DNA of 6,654 nucleotides from Chloroflexota bacterium (GTDB lineage: Bacteria > Chloroflexota > UBA4733): NCBI GenBank assembly GCA_025449435.1, contig JANWJO010000019.1, positions 1 to 6,654 of the forward strand, written 5' to 3'. Position 1 is the first letter of the stretch, and the number at the start of each line of letters is the position of its first letter. The position numbers and the translations under genes are program-made. Of this stretch, positions 1 through 5,653 are shown piece by piece. The notes under the pieces were generated by a model, which did no database searches, was not told the origin of the DNA, and saw only the letters and a list, made by a program, of their open reading frames with translations.

Positions 1-1
1 C

Positions 2-1096
2 GTGGATGTGGTGCGCGGGCTCGGCAAGCTGACGGCGGCCAACACCGTGGCCGTGTCGGGCGGCGCGGATGGCGAGCGCGAACTCACCGGGCGCAACGTG
101 ATCATTGCCACCGGCTCGCGGGTGCGGCCGCTGGCGGGCGTGGAGATCGACGGCCAGCACATCGTGTCGTCCAAGGAAGTGTGGGGGGCGGAGACGCTGC
201 CCAAGTCGGCGCTGATCATTGGCGCTGGGGCTATCGGCGTGGAGTTCGCTACCGTGCTCAACGCCTATGGCAGCGACGTGACGTTGGTGGAGTTTTTGGC
301 ACAGATCTTGCCACAAGAGGATGCCGAACTGGCGGCGGAGCTGGACAAGAGCTTTACCCGCCGCGGTATCAAGGTGCTCACCGCCACCAAGGTGGATGGC
401 GCCGAGGTGGCCGGTGGCCAGGTGACGGTGAAGCTGTCGCCATCCGGGCAAGGCAGTAAGGCGGGTGAGCCGCAGACCCTCCAGGTGGAACGCGTGGTGC
501 TGGGCGCTGGCTTTATCCCCAACTCCAACGACATCGGCCTGGAGGCGCTGGGTGTGCAGACCGAACGCGGCTTCATCGTGGTCGATGGCCAGATGAAGAC
601 CAACGTGCCCGGCGTGTATGCCATCGGCGACGTGACAGGCAAGCTGGCGCTGGCGCACACAGCGTTTGCCCAGGCGGAACTGTGCGCGGAAGTGATCGCT
701 GGCCACACGCCGCAGACGCTGGACTACAACTCGATTCCTCGCTGCACCTATAGCTCGCCGCAGGTCGCGTCGATCGGGCTGAGCGAGGCCAAGGCCACGG
801 CGGCAGGCTACGAGATAAAGGTAGGCAAGTTCCCCTTCCGGCCCAACGGCAAGGCTATGGCGATGGCCGAGACCGAAGGGTTTGTCAAGATCGTGGGCGA
901 TGCCAAGACGGGTGAGATCCTGGGGGCGCACATGATAGGTCCAGAGGTCACCGAGCTGGCGGCGGAGTTCTCCATCGCTCGCACGCTGGAGTCGACGAGT
1001 TACGAGCTGGCAAAATCGGTACACCCACACCCCACGTTGTCGGAAGTGATCGCGGAGGCGGCGCTGGCGGTGGACGGGCTGCCTATCCACCTATGA
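2..1096 (+). CDS. lpdA: Dihydrolipoamide dehydrogenase (E3), 5'-truncated by window edge
   Basis: This flavoprotein reoxidises the dihydrolipoyl groups of 2-oxoacid dehydrogenase complexes or the glycine cleavage system, passing electrons through FAD to NAD+ in the cytoplasm. The visible 364 residues contain the ATGS motif (residues 36-39), a second Rossmann fold with GAGAIGVEFA (74-83) for NAD+, the FAD-contacting YAIGD (206-210), and the dimerisation domain ending in HPHPTLSE (341-348), where His343 and Glu348 match the family's catalytic pair. The N-terminal FAD fold and the CxxxxC redox disulfide, roughly 100 residues, lie outside the window, so the GTG at base 2 is internal and not a start. 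The motif GFIPN (170-174) stands where many E3 proteins have GRxPN; as I recall, actinobacterial Lpd also has GF there. A polar stretch (146-159) lengthens a loop before it. The stop overlaps the next gene's start. Without the disulfide in view, a related pyridine-nucleotide disulfide oxidoreductase remains possible but unlikely. Confidence 0.93.
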   Translation: MDVVRGLGKLTAANTVAVSGGADGERELTGRNVIIATGSRVRPLAGVEIDGQHIVSSKEVWGAETLPKSALIIGAGAIGVEFATVLNAYGSDVTLVEFLAQILPQEDAELAAELDKSFTRRGIKVLTATKVDGAEVAGGQVTVKLSPSGQGSKAGEPQTLQVERVVLGAGFIPNSNDIGLEALGVQTERGFIVVDGQMKTNVPGVYAIGDVTGKLALAHTAFAQAELCAEVIAGHTPQTLDYNSIPRCTYSSPQVASIGLSEAKATAAGYEIKVGKFPFRPNGKAMAMAETEGFVKIVGDAKTGEILGAHMIGPEVTELAAEFSIARTLESTSYELAKSVHPHPTLSEVIAEAALAVDGLPIHL

Positions 1097-2340
1097 GTAT
1101 TCTGCGCAACCGGGGCTTTGCGCTGCTACTGAGCGGGCAAGCTCTCGGCTTTCTCGCGTTATGGTGCGCACGCACTATGGTGCTCATCTGGGTCTATTCG
1201 CTCACCAACTCTGGCGTGGGCGTGAGCTTGGTGGGCGTGTCGGAAGCGCTGCCGCTGCTGGTGATGGCGCCGCTGGCAGGGGTGTTGGTGGATCGCTGGC
1301 ATCGTAACTGGGTGCTCGCGGGTGCGGCGCTGGCGCAAGCGCTGTTCACGCTGCCGCTGCTGCTGGTGAACGATGCGCGTGAGGTGCCGCTCATCTTGCT
1401 CACCACGCTGCTGTGGAGCACGGCGTCGCAGTTCTATCAGCCGGCCGCGGGCGCTGCGGTGCAGGTGCTGGTGAAGCCGGCGGAGCTCGGCCAGGCCAAT
1501 AGCCTGCTACAACTGGCGGGGAGCGTGGCCCCGGTGATCGCTCCCGGCCTCGGGGCATTTCTGTATGGCGCCATCGGTCCGCACGCGCTGGTGGTAGTGG
1601 TCGTGGCGCTGCTGGCGCTGACGGTACCCATCGGGATGTTGGTGCCAGCGGGCCTGGCCGTGCGCGCGGGCACCGCGGCCAGCACTGTGGTGCGCGAGAT
1701 GCACGCGGGCCTGGCCTACGTGCGGCGATCCCGGCTGCTGCTGTCGATCATCAGCGTGGCAATGGTGGCGTTTCTGGGCGCTGGTGCGCTGAGCGTGCTG
1801 GATGTGGTGTTCGTGACACGCGCGTTGCACCAGCCATCGGACACCGTGGGCGTGTTGCTGGTGGCGTCCGGGTTGGGGCAACTGGCCGGCGGGATCCTCA
1901 GCTTCCAGTTCGCGCCGCGACTGGCACACATGTATCACCGCGTGCTGGCCGTGTCCATTGCCTTTTCGGGTGTCATGGTGCTGATCTACTCGGTGACGCC
2001 TTCGCTCGAGAGCGCGGTGGTGGTGCTGTTTATTGGTGGGCTCGGCTTCCCGGTGATGTTTATGGCGTTTATGACGATGATCCAGATCGCTGTGGAGAAC
2101 GCCTTCATGGGCCGGGTGATGAGCCTCATCAGTACCTGTATGGCCGTGGTGATGATCATCTCGACGGCCGCCGGTGGGGCGCTGACCGATGTGTTTGGCG
2201 TACGCCAGGTGATCGCAGCGGGCGGTGTATCGTTGGTGGCCGGCGGGCTGCTGGCGCTGCGGTTGGTGCGCAGCATGCCGGAGAAACGGGCAGAGGAACC
2301 AGCGGCGGCGCCTGTGGAGAGTCCGTCGCTGGCCACGTGA
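1093..2340 (+). CDS. MFS transporter, EntS/MFS_3-like putative exporter
   Basis: A 415-residue inner-membrane secondary transporter, probably a proton-driven exporter. I count about twelve hydrophobic segments (near 8-36, 43-66, 72-92, 98-120, 138-161, 165-188, then a loop, 215-241, 251-273, 283-302, 306-330, 340-362 and 372-394). The loop after TM2 carries GVLVDRWHRN (63-72), a form of MFS motif A, and FMGRVMSL (338-345) before TM11 matches the GRVMS pattern common in the EntS/MFS_3 group of siderophore and drug exporters. The cytoplasmic mid-loop (189-214) is basic and the last 20 residues are Glu/Ala/Pro-rich and probably disordered. The ATG sits in an ATGA overlap with the E3 stop, so translation is probably coupled and no separate ribosome binding site is needed. 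The substrate cannot be read from the sequence. Pairing with E3 gives no clear functional clue. Confidence 0.9.
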   Translation: MSILRNRGFALLLSGQALGFLALWCARTMVLIWVYSLTNSGVGVSLVGVSEALPLLVMAPLAGVLVDRWHRNWVLAGAALAQALFTLPLLLVNDAREVPLILLTTLLWSTASQFYQPAAGAAVQVLVKPAELGQANSLLQLAGSVAPVIAPGLGAFLYGAIGPHALVVVVVALLALTVPIGMLVPAGLAVRAGTAASTVVREMHAGLAYVRRSRLLLSIISVAMVAFLGAGALSVLDVVFVTRALHQPSDTVGVLLVASGLGQLAGGILSFQFAPRLAHMYHRVLAVSIAFSGVMVLIYSVTPSLESAVVVLFIGGLGFPVMFMAFMTMIQIAVENAFMGRVMSLISTCMAVVMIISTAAGGALTDVFGVRQVIAAGGVSLVAGGLLALRLVRSMPEKRAEEPAAAPVESPSLAT

Positions 2341-2366
2341 CGGGGGTGTTGGCTACGAGGGAAGAA

Positions 2367-2395
2367 CCCCCCTGTCGTCCCCTTTGGCAGGGGGG
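2367..2395 (+). terminator. Hairpin downstream of the MFS gene, possible terminator without a U tract
   Basis: CCCCCCTG (2367-2374) pairs perfectly with CAGGGGGG (2388-2395) around a 13-base loop, starting 26 bases after the MFS stop. A competing stem, GTCCCC (2377-2382) with GGGGAC (2392-2397), uses the same G run. No T run follows, so this is not a textbook intrinsic terminator. It could end transcription weakly, protect the mRNA 3' end, or simply belong to the repeat. Confidence 0.35.
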
Positions 2396-2396
2396 A

Positions 2397-2408
2397 CTGG
2401 CTAGCCAG
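2397..2408. repeat. Perfect 12-bp palindrome CTGGCTAGCCAG
   Basis: CTGGCTAGCCAG equals its own reverse complement. It lies directly after the hairpin at 2367-2395 and shares a base with the alternative stem there. It might be a protein-binding site for a dimer or part of the repeat's secondary structure; nothing in the window repeats it. Confidence 0.4.
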
Positions 2409-2516
2409 AGGTACCTGCTCCCCTCCCTCAACGCTGGGGGTGAGGGCAGGGCCGTCAAAAGCCAGGAGGAGCAGTCCGGCTAGTAAAGCGCGCAGGCGTG
2501 GCGCCGTGGCGTGCCC

Positions 2517-2522
2517 TATACT
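2517..2522 (+). promoter_or_regulatory. Candidate -10 box upstream of the receiver gene
   Basis: TATACT, five of six bases of the sigma-70 consensus, lies 98 bases before the receiver ATG and follows CC. The same eight bases CCTATACT occur 109 bases before the secreted-protein gene (3986-3993). No convincing -35 box is found 16 to 18 bases upstream, so this is a weak call. Confidence 0.25.
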
Positions 2523-2607
2523 CTAGACCGATGTATGTCGAGCGCGGCGCCTGATGTGCTGCTGCTCGCACGTAAAATTTTTGGAACGGGCGTATTGCCC
2601 GGCCTAC

Positions 2608-2613
2608 GGAGAG
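2608..2613 (+). promoter_or_regulatory. Ribosome binding site of the receiver gene
   Basis: GGAGAG lies seven bases before the ATG at 2621 and fixes that start. Confidence 0.65.
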
Positions 2614-2620
2614 TTGATCT

Positions 2621-3007
2621 ATGGCAGATACCAAAGGGCCGCGTAAAGTGCTGATCGTCGATGGCGACAGCGAGGTAGCCGACGCCATGTCGTCGGCGCT
2701 GCGCCGGCACGGCTTCGAGCCGGTGTACCGGCGGATGGCGCAGGGCATCTTGAAGCTGGTGCAACAAGAGAAACCGCAAGCGGTGGTGCTGGAACTGTCG
2801 CTGCCCGACGCCGATGGCCAGGTGCTGATCAACCAGCTCAGCGGCGATTGGGACGCCAAGAAGGCGCCCATCGTGGTGGTGTCCGGCTACACGTCGCGGC
2901 TGTCGGGCACGAACCGCGATAAGGTGGAAGCGGTGCTGACCAAGCCTTTCCAGATGGATGCCCTAGTGCACCAGGTGGAGCTCGCCGCCCAGAAGAATAA
3001 GTGGTGA
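2621..3007 (+). CDS. Stand-alone receiver (REC) domain protein with atypical phosphorylation site
   Basis: A 128-residue CheY-like protein made of a single receiver domain with no output domain. The fold is recognisable from VLIVDGD (10-16), the beta-3 segment AVVLELSLPDADG (54-66), VVVSGY (85-90, with Ser88 in the conserved Ser/Thr position) and LTKPF (106-110, Lys108 being the conserved Lys). Two key residues differ from the norm: the phosphoacceptor Asp, expected in an LLDLxLP context, is Glu58 (codon GAA), and the usual acidic pair DD reads Asp14-Gly15, followed by Asp16. Known pseudo-receivers with similar changes signal without phosphorylation, and Glu can mimic phospho-Asp, so this protein may be constitutively switched on or regulated by binding. 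It is small, cytoplasmic and could bind another protein. No kinase gene is in view. The next gene starts one base after its stop, suggesting cotranscription. Confidence 0.88.
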   Translation: MADTKGPRKVLIVDGDSEVADAMSSALRRHGFEPVYRRMAQGILKLVQQEKPQAVVLELSLPDADGQVLINQLSGDWDAKKAPIVVVSGYTSRLSGTNRDKVEAVLTKPFQMDALVHQVELAAQKNKW

Positions 3008-3008
3008 G

Positions 3009-3821
3009 GTGACCGCTCCCCAGCCTCTGCCCGAGCGGCGGGGGGCAACAACATTACCGAGCATGCAGGTGCACGGCCAGGTGGCGATCGTCACCGGGTC
3101 GGGCAGCGGCATCGGGCAAGCGATTGCGCTGGCGCTAGCAGAAGCCGGCGCTGCTGCTGTGGTGACCACCGAAGTGCCTGGCCGGCTGGAGCTGGCTGCA
3201 GCGGTGAGCAGCGACATCGAAGCGATGGGTGGGCACAGCATCGCCCTACCACTAGACGTCACCAGCGTGGCCTCGATCGGTGCCCTGGTGGCACAGGTGA
3301 TGGCGACGTTTGGCCAGCTCGACATCATGGTCAATAACGCTGGCATCCAGATCGCGCGGCCGGCACTCGAGGTAAGCGAGGACGATTGGGACCGCGTGCT
3401 GGCGGTGAATCTGCGCGGCGTGTTCTTCTGTGCGCAGGCGGCGGCACGGGTGATGGTGCCCCGACGCAGCGGGCGCATCATCAATATGGCGTCACAAAAT
3501 GGGGTGATTGGCTACTTCAATCGAGCAGCGTATTGCGCGGCCAAAGGTGGCGTGGTGAACCTCACCCGCGAACTGGCCGTGGAGTGGGCCGAGCACCAGG
3601 TGCTGGTGAACGCGGTGGCGCCGACCTTTGTGCGCACCCCCATGGGCGAGCGCACCCTGAGCGACCCAGCGGTGCGGCAAGACATCCTGGCACGCATCCC
3701 GCTGGGACGGGTGGCCGAAACCAGCGACATTGTGGGTGCGGTGGTGTATCTGGCCAGCCCGGCCGCCGCTATGGTGACGGGCCATACCCTGCTGGTGGAT
3801 GGCGGCTGGACGGCTTGGTGA
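3009..3821 (+). CDS. Short-chain dehydrogenase/reductase (classical SDR)
   Basis: A cytoplasmic NAD(P)-dependent oxidoreductase of the classical SDR family, of the FabG / sugar-alcohol dehydrogenase type. Numbering from the GTG at 3009, it has TGSGSGIG (29-36) for the dinucleotide, NNAG (109-112), and the full catalytic tetrad Asn134, Ser162, Tyr175 and Lys179 (YxxxK), ending in VDGGWTAW (263-270). The usual PG after the active site reads Pro205-Thr206. Glu55 near the end of beta-2 hints at NAD over NADP, but this is weak. Start choice is open. The GTG at 3009 is one base beyond the receiver stop and would depend on coupling, but it adds 18 Pro/Arg-rich residues not typical of the family. The ATG at 3063 gives the usual 252-residue form (MQVHGQVAIVTG), yet has no well-spaced ribosome binding site. 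The substrate cannot be told; candidates are 3-oxoacyl-ACP, gluconate or another polyol. Confidence 0.9.
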   Translation: MTAPQPLPERRGATTLPSMQVHGQVAIVTGSGSGIGQAIALALAEAGAAAVVTTEVPGRLELAAAVSSDIEAMGGHSIALPLDVTSVASIGALVAQVMATFGQLDIMVNNAGIQIARPALEVSEDDWDRVLAVNLRGVFFCAQAAARVMVPRRSGRIINMASQNGVIGYFNRAAYCAAKGGVVNLTRELAVEWAEHQVLVNAVAPTFVRTPMGERTLSDPAVRQDILARIPLGRVAETSDIVGAVVYLASPAAAMVTGHTLLVDGGWTAW

Positions 3822-3843
3822 GCTGATCGCAACCCCACCCCCG

Positions 3844-3861
3844 CGCCCACGGGGCACCCGG
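3844..3861 (-). repeat. Inverted partial copy of the repeat motif seen at 5527 and 6554
   Basis: The bases CGCCCACGGGGCACCCGG read, on the opposite strand, as a near match to the core CCGGGTGCCCTTTGGGCG found at 5528-5545, with differences confined to the middle. It lies 23 bases after the SDR stop. It is short and G/C-only in part, so some of the match may be chance. Confidence 0.35.
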
Positions 3862-3878
3862 CCCCGATCTCCCGGGGC
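3861..3878 (+). terminator. Small GC hairpin after the SDR gene
   Basis: GCCCCG (3861-3866) pairs with CGGGGC (3873-3878) around the six-base loop ATCTCC. There is no T run after it. It may add to termination or be part of the surrounding repeat. Confidence 0.3.
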
Positions 3879-3958
3879 GGAGCGTAGGAACGGACCTCAC
3901 CGCTCGCCGGGTTCAGTAATTTCCAGATTGTCACAGCATACCCTCGTGTAGGACTACT

Positions 3959-3977
3959 GGGGGATGGATGATCCCCC
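3959..3977 (+). terminator. Probable terminator of the receiver-SDR unit
   Basis: GGGGGAT (3959-3965) pairs perfectly with ATCCCCC (3971-3977) around the loop GGATG, and a T-rich stretch follows (CTATTGTTCCTAT). It lies about 140 bases after the SDR stop, further than usual. It could instead be a 5' leader hairpin if the next transcript starts upstream of it. Confidence 0.42.
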
Positions 3978-3987
3978 CTATTGTTCC

Positions 3988-3993
3988 TATACT
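3988..3993 (+). promoter_or_regulatory. Candidate -10 box upstream of the secreted-protein gene
   Basis: TATACT lies 109 bases before the ATG at 4103, in the only AT-rich part of the gap, with the same preceding CC as at 2515. No good -35 box stands 16 to 18 bases upstream. An alternative is TTGTCA (3928-3933) with TAGGAC (3949-3954), but its 15-base spacing is short. A start here would give a roughly 100-base leader. Confidence 0.28.
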
Positions 3994-4023
3994 TATTACC
4001 TGACCCGGGCGCCAATGGGTGTA

Positions 4024-4039
4024 GTGCTACGTATAGCGC
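4024..4039. promoter_or_regulatory. Imperfect inverted repeat in the leader of the secreted-protein gene
   Basis: GTGCTA (4024-4029) and TAGCGC (4034-4039) are inverted with one G/T mismatch around CGTA. It might be a weak RNA hairpin or an operator half-site pair. Confidence 0.2.
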
Positions 4040-4057
4040 GTCACTCGCCCCCAAATT

Positions 4058-4086
4058 ACATGCTGCCGGCATGTGCTGGTGCATGT
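4058..4086. promoter_or_regulatory. Inverted repeat ACATGC/GCATGT plus a direct third GCATGT
   Basis: ACATGC (4058-4063) and GCATGT (4069-4074) form a perfect six-base inverted repeat with a five-base spacer, and GCATGT occurs again at 4081-4086, just ahead of the ribosome binding site. This could be an operator for a dimeric regulator, or an RNA hairpin ending 13 bases before the Shine-Dalgarno sequence. No regulator gene is nearby to link it to. Confidence 0.35.
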
Positions 4087-4087
4087 T

Positions 4088-4095
4088 AGGGAGGA
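4088..4095 (+). promoter_or_regulatory. Strong ribosome binding site deciding the start at 4103
   Basis: AGGGAGGA lies seven bases before the ATG at 4103. An in-frame GTG at 4073 would be upstream of this site and would put ten residues before the signal peptide, so the ATG is the better start. Confidence 0.8.
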
Positions 4096-4102
4096 CTTCG
4101 TC

Positions 4103-5512
4103 ATGAACCGCTGGAGCAAGCCCCACAACAAGTGGCTCGTCACGGTGATGATGAGTTTGTTCCTACTGGCGCTCGGCAGCGCACTTCCCGTCGCCGCAGC
4201 GTCACCACCGGTGCCGCCCCGCGCCGCCAGCCCAGGTGCTGCAGCCGCTGCAAGCCCCTACGCCGGAGCAGTGCTGGTTGCTTGTGACTCCATCACCGGC
4301 ATCAACACCAACTGCCCGGCTGCCTTAACCGGTCCCATCTTCAACGAGGCGCAGGCCGCCAAGAGCCTCGGCTATCCAGTGCAAGTGCTCACCGACGCCC
4401 AGTGGATCAGCCTGTCGCAATCCGACTTCGCCAGCGCACGCGCGATCATCATCGGCGACTACGGCTGCACGCCTGCCACCCGCAATATCGGCCTCCTGAT
4501 CAATAGTGCGAGCGTGTGGGGTCCAGCCATCACAGGCAACGTGATCCTGGCCGGCAATAACCCAGTGTTCCAGTTCGCCCGAGACGGCAACGCGAATGCG
4601 AAGCAATTTATGCTCGATGCGATCACGCTGGCTACCAGCACGCCAGGGTTCACCGGCGCGTATATCAACTTGAACTGCCTGCCCACTGCCGACAGGAATG
4701 CCACCGACGCCCAGTTGCTCAATGCCGCGCTCGACCCATCTAGCCACCGGTTCTCGCTGACGCGTGCGATTGGCGACAAGGTGACGGTTGTCGGCTCCAA
4801 CTCCTTCCTGTCCGATGAAACCAGTTCGGCCCTGTCGTGCTGGAACTTCAGCGCCCACGAGGGCTTTGGTAGCTTCCCGCCGAACTTTACGGTGTTTGCC
4901 AATGTGCTCGCGCCGTCGGCGTGCCGCAACCAGGGCGACGCGCAAGTGTCGCGTCAGACGTCCGTGCCGTACATCCTGCTGCGCACCCCGCTGGCCGTCG
5001 GCACGTTTACTCCGCCACCCGGCTGGATCACGGGCGACGTGCGTGACTCGCGCACCCATGCCGTGGTCCCTGGCGGGACGCTCTCCCTCACCGATACCAA
5101 GATCCCCGCTTACTTCTCCTTCAACGGTGGCTTTATCTTCTCGGCACTGTCCATCTCCAGTGGCTACGGTGGCTCGAGTACCTATGGCGTGCACCTGTCA
5201 CCGCCACCAGGCTACTCGGTGGTGGGCCCAGCCACTCAAATGGTGTCGGTGGTGAGCGGCCACTTTGTGTGGACGACCTTCTACGTTAGCTGGAACCCGA
5301 AGTGGGTGCAGGTGCTCACGCCCAACGCGCCACTGTGGAGCGGCACCAATAGCAATGCCACGCAGCTGGGCACGATGACCCAGTGGTCTTATCTTGAGAT
5401 CATCGAGCCGATGTCCGGCAGCCGGTTGTGTGTGTACAACCCAGGGACCAAGGGCATCGCCTATATCGAGCGTGCGGACGTCGGCCCTAGCGGAGCGCCG
5501 CCGAGTCAGTAA
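4103..5512 (+). CDS. Secreted multidomain protein of unknown function with C-terminal SH3-like module
   Basis: I do not recognise a named family. From the ATG at 4103 it has 469 residues. Residues 1-33 look like a Sec signal peptide: basic start (Arg3, Lys6, Lys10), hydrophobic core WLVTVMMSLFLLALG (11-25), and an Ala-rich cleavage site near VAAA (30-33). An Ala/Pro/Ser linker follows to about 52. Residues 55-220 alternate hydrophobic strands (AVLVACD, PVQVLTD, AIIIGDY, GNVILAG) with helical stretches, suggesting a Rossmann- or glutamine-amidotransferase-like alpha/beta fold; no catalytic triad is evident. Residues 305-395 are Gly/Ser/Thr-rich and beta-like (ITGDVRDS, GTLSLTDT). Residues 400-465 (WVQVLTPNAPLWSG, then WSYLEIIEP, LCVYNP, IAYIERADVGPSG) resemble SH3-like modules of cell-wall-associated proteins. 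Seven cysteines (61, 71, 121, 192, 246, 274, 443) could form disulfides outside the cell. It appears monocistronic and is followed by a very strong hairpin. Confidence 0.82.
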   Translation: MNRWSKPHNKWLVTVMMSLFLLALGSALPVAAASPPVPPRAASPGAAAAASPYAGAVLVACDSITGINTNCPAALTGPIFNEAQAAKSLGYPVQVLTDAQWISLSQSDFASARAIIIGDYGCTPATRNIGLLINSASVWGPAITGNVILAGNNPVFQFARDGNANAKQFMLDAITLATSTPGFTGAYINLNCLPTADRNATDAQLLNAALDPSSHRFSLTRAIGDKVTVVGSNSFLSDETSSALSCWNFSAHEGFGSFPPNFTVFANVLAPSACRNQGDAQVSRQTSVPYILLRTPLAVGTFTPPPGWITGDVRDSRTHAVVPGGTLSLTDTKIPAYFSFNGGFIFSALSISSGYGGSSTYGVHLSPPPGYSVVGPATQMVSVVSGHFVWTTFYVSWNPKWVQVLTPNAPLWSGTNSNATQLGTMTQWSYLEIIEPMSGSRLCVYNPGTKGIAYIERADVGPSGAPPSQ

Positions 5513-5517
5513 GACAC

Positions 5518-5545
5518 AACCCCATGCCCGGGTGCCCTTTGGGCG
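5518..5545 (+). repeat. Dispersed repeat, copy A
   Basis: Twenty-seven of 28 bases match 6545-6572: a 23-base identical block beginning AACCCCATGCCCGGG, one G/A difference, then GGCG. Both copies lie directly after a gene (5 and 47 bases past the stop) in the same orientation. CGGGTG and CACCCG can pair here around an inner GCCC-TTT-GGGC stem, so the copy can fold. A second shared block, CTACGCACTT, follows at 5654-5663 (6611-6620 in copy B). Confidence 0.75.
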
Positions 5546-5549
5546 TACA

Positions 5550-5577
5550 CCCGTCCCCCCCTGGCGGGGGGGACGGG
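5550..5577 (+). terminator. Very strong 12-bp GC hairpin after the secreted-protein gene
   Basis: CCCGTCCCCCCC (5550-5561) pairs perfectly with GGGGGGGACGGG (5566-5577) around the four-base loop TGGC, 38 bases after the stop. No T run follows, so it departs from a classical intrinsic terminator, but a stem this stable should at least block exonucleases or pause polymerase. Confidence 0.5.
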
Positions 5578-5597
5578 CTGCCGGAAGTATGGGTGGC

Positions 5598-5653
5598 GAA
5601 CCCCCGTCGTGGCTGCTCCCCTCTCCGGACGGAGCGGGGCAGGGGTGAGGTCC
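5598..5653. repeat. Intergenic GC-rich repeat, copy 2
   Basis: This copy has GAACCCCCGTCGT (5598-5610), CTGCTCCCCTC (5613-5623) and GGGGTGAGG (5642-5650), the same ordered blocks as 2364-2450. It folds well: CTCC (5623-5626) with GGAG (5631-5634), CCCC (5618-5621) with GGGG (5636-5639) and CTG (5613-5615) with CAG (5640-5642). Its end GGTGAGGTCC (5644-5653) is present inverted at 3892-3901. Confidence 0.55.

Larger units (their letters stand above)
2364..2450. repeat. Intergenic GC-rich repeat, copy 1 (GAACCCCC/CTGCTCCCCTC/GGGGTGAGG family)
   Basis: This stretch shares, in the same order, three short blocks with 5598-5650: GAACCCCC plus GTCGT (2364-2378, one base longer than the other copy), CTGCTCCCCTC (2415-2425, exact) and GGGGTGAGG (2437-2445, exact). 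The spacing differs: copy 1 has about 34 extra bases between the first two blocks. CCCTCA (2425-2430) can pair with TGAGGG (2441-2446), and CCTG (2414-2417) with CAGG (2447-2450), giving a bulged hairpin. It is non-coding and probably one of many copies in the genome. Confidence 0.55.

Noticed and set aside
2455..2871. - strand frame across the gap and the receiver gene
   Set aside because: The translation is low in pattern and rich in Ser, Arg and Pro, whereas the + strand frame is a clear receiver domain.
4073..4102. Upstream GTG start for the secreted protein
   Set aside because: The Shine-Dalgarno AGGGAGGA lies inside this extension, and the ten added residues would precede a normal signal peptide.
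3512..4126. 204-codon - strand frame crossing the SDR end and the following gap
   Set aside because: It overlaps the conserved SDR C terminus and the promoter region, with no motif or ribosome binding site.
4325..5194. 289-codon open frame on the - strand
   Set aside because: It lies wholly within the secreted-protein gene, has no recognisable motifs, and the + strand frame has a signal peptide and strong Shine-Dalgarno.
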